Notes under the pieces: generated by a model
What the model was told of the DNA's origin: nothing
Seen by the model: the letters and a program-made list of their open reading frames with translations, nothing else
The model's database searches: none
Shown: positions 58,672 through 64,000 of the stretch, piece by piece
Layout: every line of letters begins with the position of its first letter
How positions within the stretch are numbered: the first letter of the stretch is position 1
Program-made: the position numbers and the translations under genes
Source: an uncultured Rhizobium sp.
GTDB lineage: Bacteria > Pseudomonadota > Alphaproteobacteria > Rhizobiales > Rhizobiaceae
Assembly: GCA_945952045.1 (NCBI GenBank)
Contig: CAMFHE010000003.1
Location: 1-64,000, forward strand
Reading direction: 5' to 3'
DNA: 64,000 bases

Positions 58672-59808
58672 CTATTCGGCGGCCACCGGCGCGCCTTCAG
58701 GCGCCGGGCCGATATAGCGCGATTGCGGGCGGATCAGGCGGCCGGTCTGTTCCTGTTCCAGTACATGCGCCGTCCAGCCGGCCATCCGCCCGGCGGCGAA
58801 GACATTGGTAAAGCTGTCGCGCGGGAAGCCAACGGCTTCGAGCACCAGAGCGGTGTAGAATTCCACATTGGTCTGCAGCGGCCGCAGCGGCTTCTTTTCG
58901 GCCAGCAGCGCCAGCGCTTCCGCCTCCACCGCTTCGGCAAAACGGATGCGCCCGCCGCCATCGCGCAGCTTCGCCACTGCGTGCTTGAGCACGTCGGCGC
59001 GCGGATCGCGCACCCGGTAGATGCGATGCCCAAAGCCCATCAGCCGCTCGCCGCGCGAAAGCGCCTCAGTCAGCCACGGGTGGATGCGGCTCTCCTCGCC
59101 GATGGCGTCGAGCATGTCGAGCACCGGCCCCGGCGCGCCGCCATGCAGCGGCCCCTTCAGCGCGCAGAGCCCGCCGATGACAGAGGAAAACAGCCCCGCC
59201 TTGGTGGAGGCGATGACGCGGGCGGTGAAGGTCGAGGCATTGAGGCCGTGATCGGCGACCGTCACCAGATAGGTATCGAGCGCCCGCAATTTGGTCGCAT
59301 CAACTTCCACGCCATGCAGCATGCGCAGGAAATCGGCGGCAAGGCCAAGCCGCGCATCTGGGGCGACCGGCGCCTCGCCCTTGCGGCGGCGAATGATCGC
59401 AGCGGTGAAGACCGGCACTGCAGCGACGGCAAGCAGGTGATGCGCCTGCTCCTCGGTATCTGCCAAGGCCGAGAGCAGCAGCCGCAGCGCTTCGACAGAG
59501 GCCAGGGCATCCGTTGCCGGCAGGAGATCGCCGAGCAGCGAAAAGGCATGCTGGCGCGCCGCGCCAAGCTGTGCGCGGATCGTCGTTTCGTCCAGCGCCT
59601 CCGGCGTGAAACCGTCCCAGAGCAGGGCGAGAACCGCCTCGAAACTCCAGTGGGCGAGACGGTCGAGATCGTAGCCGCGCAGGATGAGGCGGCCGGCCAG
59701 CCCGTCGACATGGCTGAGCAAGGTTTCGGCGGCGACGACATTATCGAGGCCGGCGGGGGTGTGATCGATCGCCAAGGCGGGCGTCGCGCTTCCATGGACA
59801 TTGGTCAT
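58672..59808 (-). CDS. Citrate synthase family protein (citrate/2-methylcitrate synthase-like)
   Basis: This 378-residue enzyme condenses acetyl-CoA (or propionyl-CoA) with oxaloacetate. Motifs include VADHGLNASTFTARVIASTKA and KGPLHGGAPGPVLDMLD with active-site His residues. RLMGFGHRIYRVRDPRADVLK carries the His of the third catalytic motif. It is shorter than housekeeping GltA (about 430). The start at 59808 follows TGAGGATCATC. It is divergent from a second citrate-synthase-like gene with a DNA-binding head; shared motifs show the two are paralogues. Confidence 0.9.
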   Translation of the reverse strand: MTNVHGSATPALAIDHTPAGLDNVVAAETLLSHVDGLAGRLILRGYDLDRLAHWSFEAVLALLWDGFTPEALDETTIRAQLGAARQHAFSLLGDLLPATDALASVEALRLLLSALADTEEQAHHLLAVAAVPVFTAAIIRRRKGEAPVAPDARLGLAADFLRMLHGVEVDATKLRALDTYLVTVADHGLNASTFTARVIASTKAGLFSSVIGGLCALKGPLHGGAPGPVLDMLDAIGEESRIHPWLTEALSRGERLMGFGHRIYRVRDPRADVLKHAVAKLRDGGGRIRFAEAVEAEALALLAEKKPLRPLQTNVEFYTALVLEAVGFPRDSFTNVFAAGRMAGWTAHVLEQEQTGRLIRPQSRYIGPAPEGAPVAAE

Positions 59809-59820
59809 GATGATCCTCAC

Positions 59821-59865
59821 GATTGACTGCCGTGAAGAATGTTGATTATATATATGCAGTCAATC
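59821..59865. promoter_or_regulatory. 10-bp inverted repeat between the divergent citrate synthase genes
   Basis: GATTGACTGC (59821-59830) and GCAGTCAATC (59856-59865) are perfect inverted copies, 35 bases centre to centre, in an 84-base divergent promoter. Between them is AT-rich DNA with TTGATTATATATAT. A dimer or pair of dimers of the neighbouring HTH-citrate synthase is the obvious candidate ligand. Confidence 0.65.
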
Positions 59866-59892
59866 TTGATTCATTCGATCAATGTAAATGCC

Positions 59893-61828
<1,936 letters not shown>

Positions 61829-61839
61829 TCCTGACATTG

Positions 61840-61869
61840 GCTGGATGCCGCTCTTGGGCGGCGTCCAGC
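61840..61869. terminator. Terminator hairpin between convergent genes
   Basis: GCTGGATGCCGC (61840-61851) and GCGGCGTCCAGC (61858-61869) form a 12-bp stem with one G-T wobble and the loop TCTTGG. It lies 11 bases after the GST stop and close to the end of the convergent hydrolase gene. Confidence 0.65.
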
Positions 61870-61888
61870 GTGCCATTGTCTGGTTGGC

Positions 61889-62619
61889 TCAGGACGCCGC
61901 CTCGACATAGGCCTTGGCGATCTCACGCATGCGGGCCTGGCCGAACTCCAGACCATGGCCGGCATGGACGATGCCGACCTCCAGCGCCGCTAGCCGCGCC
62001 ATCGTCCGGCGATAATCCGCCCGGTCGCAGCCCGGCAGATCGTCCACCAATTGCCCTTCGTAAATCGCGTCGCCGCTGAAGAATTCGCCGCTCTTTTCAT
62101 CGAGAAGCCCGATGGAGCCGCGCGAATGTCCTGGCAGATGCAGCACGCGGTAGCAGGCGTCGCCGAGATCGATGATATCGTCCTCGCGCAGGATACGGCC
62201 GAGCGGCGCCGGCGCGACCGCATAGTGTTCGACGGACGCGCCGGCTGGCGGCGTTTGCGTCAGCGGATCGGGAAGCGCGCGAAAATACTGCGCCAGCGTG
62301 TCCGCATCGGTCATTGCGGCGAAGGCGTCGGCCTCTGCCTCGTGGCCGAGACGCGTGTCGAACTCATGAAACGAGCCGACATGGTCGACATGGACATGGG
62401 TCGCCAGCGCCAGCACCGGCTTGCCCTCGGTGAGATCGAGCGCGCCGCGCAGGCTTGCCAGACCCATGCCGAAATCCACCACCAGATCGGCATCGCGGCC
62501 GATGACATGAAACATGTTGGCGCGGAAGAAGCGATGGACATGCGGTTCGGAAAGCCGGGTCAGCCGCTCCGAAAGCCTGTCCTTCGAAAACCAGGATGCG
62601 CTGTGCAAGACGGCCTCTT

Positions 62620-62623
<4 letters not shown>
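61889..62623 (-). CDS. Metallo-beta-lactamase-fold hydrolase
   Basis: This 244-residue protein has the HxHxDH metal site in [10 protein letters not shown] and further metal His residues in [11 protein letters not shown] and [11 protein letters not shown] late [11 protein letters not shown] holds the bridging Asp. Family members hydrolyse thioesters, lactones or other esters. The apparent start is a TTG at 62623 overlapping the ATPase stop (TTGA); no nearby ATG or GTG gives a full-length N-terminus. It is the distal gene of the amino-acid transporter operon, so it may process the imported compound. Confidence 0.85.
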
Positions 62624-63384
<761 letters not shown>

Positions 63385-63399
63385 GGTCTTTGCGATCCT

Positions 63400-64000
63400 T
63401 CAGCGATAGCCGCGCGACAGGCGGTATTCGATGCGGTTCTGGGCAAGTGTGAGCAAGGACACGATCACCAGGTAATAGACGAGCGCCGCGCCATACCATT
63501 CGAGAAAGCGGAAGCTCGTGGCGATGGCGAACTGGGAAACGGTCATCAGTTCCTTCAGCGAGATCACGGTCGCCAGCGACGTGGTCTTCAACAGGGAGAT
63601 GAACTCGTTCATCAGCGCCGGCACGGCGATGCGCAACGCCTGCGGCATGGTGATGACCAGGAAGATCTGCCAGCGATGCATGCCAAGTGCCGCCGCCCCT
63701 TCCCGCTGCCCATGGCCGACGGCGGCAAAGGCGGCGCGCAGGATTTCCGCCAGATAGGCGATCTGGATCAGCGACAGCGCCAGGAAAGCGGCGAAGAAGG
63801 GCGTGAACCAATCGGCGCGGAAGGCTTCCGAGATCTGCGGCAGGCCGTTCCAGACGAACAGCAGCACCAGCAGCGCCGGCGCGCCGCGAAACAGCCAGAC
63901 ATAGACCGTCACTAGCCAGCGCACGCCCGCGCGCGGCGAGCCGGCCATCGAGCCGAGCCCCATGCCGAGCACCATCGACACGGCCATGACGCAAAGCGAA
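63400..64000 (-). CDS. Amino-acid ABC transporter permease (HisM-like), partial
   Basis: The frame runs open to the right end of the window, so the N-terminus is missing; about 200 residues are visible. They include hydrophobic segments and the EAA loop EGAAALGMHRWQIFLVITMP typical of polar amino-acid permeases, ending in ALVYYLVIVSLLTLAQNRIEYRLSRGYR. It works with the ATPase just downstream. Confidence 0.9.
   Translation of the reverse strand, partial: SLCVMAVSMVLGMGLGSMAGSPRAGVRWLVTVYVWLFRGAPALLVLLFVWNGLPQISEAFRADWFTPFFAAFLALSLIQIAYLAEILRAAFAAVGHGQREGAAALGMHRWQIFLVITMPQALRIAVPALMNEFISLLKTTSLATVISLKELMTVSQFAIATSFRFLEWYGAALVYYLVIVSLLTLAQNRIEYRLSRGYR

Overview
The window is GC-rich (about 60-63%), densely coded, and carries gene families typical of Rhizobiales, probably Rhizobiaceae (Rhizobium, Ensifer, Shinella or Agrobacterium-like). 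These include AraC and LysR regulators beside catabolic operons, TorT-type sugar-family transporters, RhtX/FptX siderophore permeases and paired citrate synthases. It reads as an accessory catabolic region with several decayed genes. I saw no tRNA, rRNA, CRISPR array, insertion sequence or origin.

Layout. 0-6 kb: an etfA-like remnant, a LysR regulator, and an oxidation operon (aldehyde dehydrogenase, enolase-superfamily dehydratase, GMC oxidoreductase). 6.3-9.5 kb: one large protein with five PAS units, an intact GGDEF domain and a ruined EAL domain. 9.9-12.5 kb: gbcA-gbcB glycine-betaine demethylase genes behind a clear cobalamin riboswitch. 13-19.1 kb: a siderophore-uptake locus (RhtX-like permease, frameshifted TonB receptor, FAD monooxygenase, divergent AraC regulator, possible iron box) and a broken phosphopantetheinyl transferase. 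19.2-19.8 kb: fragments of an SDR and a DapA-family lyase abutting head to head.

19.9-40.7 kb looks like an N-heterocycle or lactam catabolic island. It holds an NCS1 permease with ATP-dependent hydantoinase HyuA/HyuB and an AraC regulator. Next comes a molybdenum hydroxylase (medium, small and large subunits plus XdhC). Last is an eight-gene operon: PxpA, a biotin carrier, a biotin carboxylase, PxpB, PxpC and a ribose-type ABC transporter with a TorT-like binding protein, opposite a LysR gene. The carboxylase, carrier and PxpB/PxpC set corresponds domain for domain to a urea carboxylase cut into separate genes. This is the best candidate for an under-described system, together with the B12-controlled gbcAB.

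40.9-46.6 kb: small secreted proteins, a histidinol-dehydrogenase homologue, an alpha/beta-hydrolase fused in frame to a SnoaL-like protein, a Nudix protein and a stress-type glycine-zipper protein. 46.7-56.3 kb: a nine-gene operon with three luciferase-like monooxygenases, an M20 deacylase, a GNAT acetyltransferase, a fused permease-ATPase, two amino-acid binding proteins and a kappa-GST-like protein. It matches the acetylation, oxygenation and deacetylation logic known for S-modified cysteines. 56.6-64 kb: Ppx/GppA phosphatase, low-molecular-weight phosphatase, two divergent citrate synthases (one with a DNA-binding head) around a 10-bp inverted repeat, a beta-class GST, a metallo-beta-lactamase-fold hydrolase, and an amino-acid ABC ATPase and permease running off the right end.
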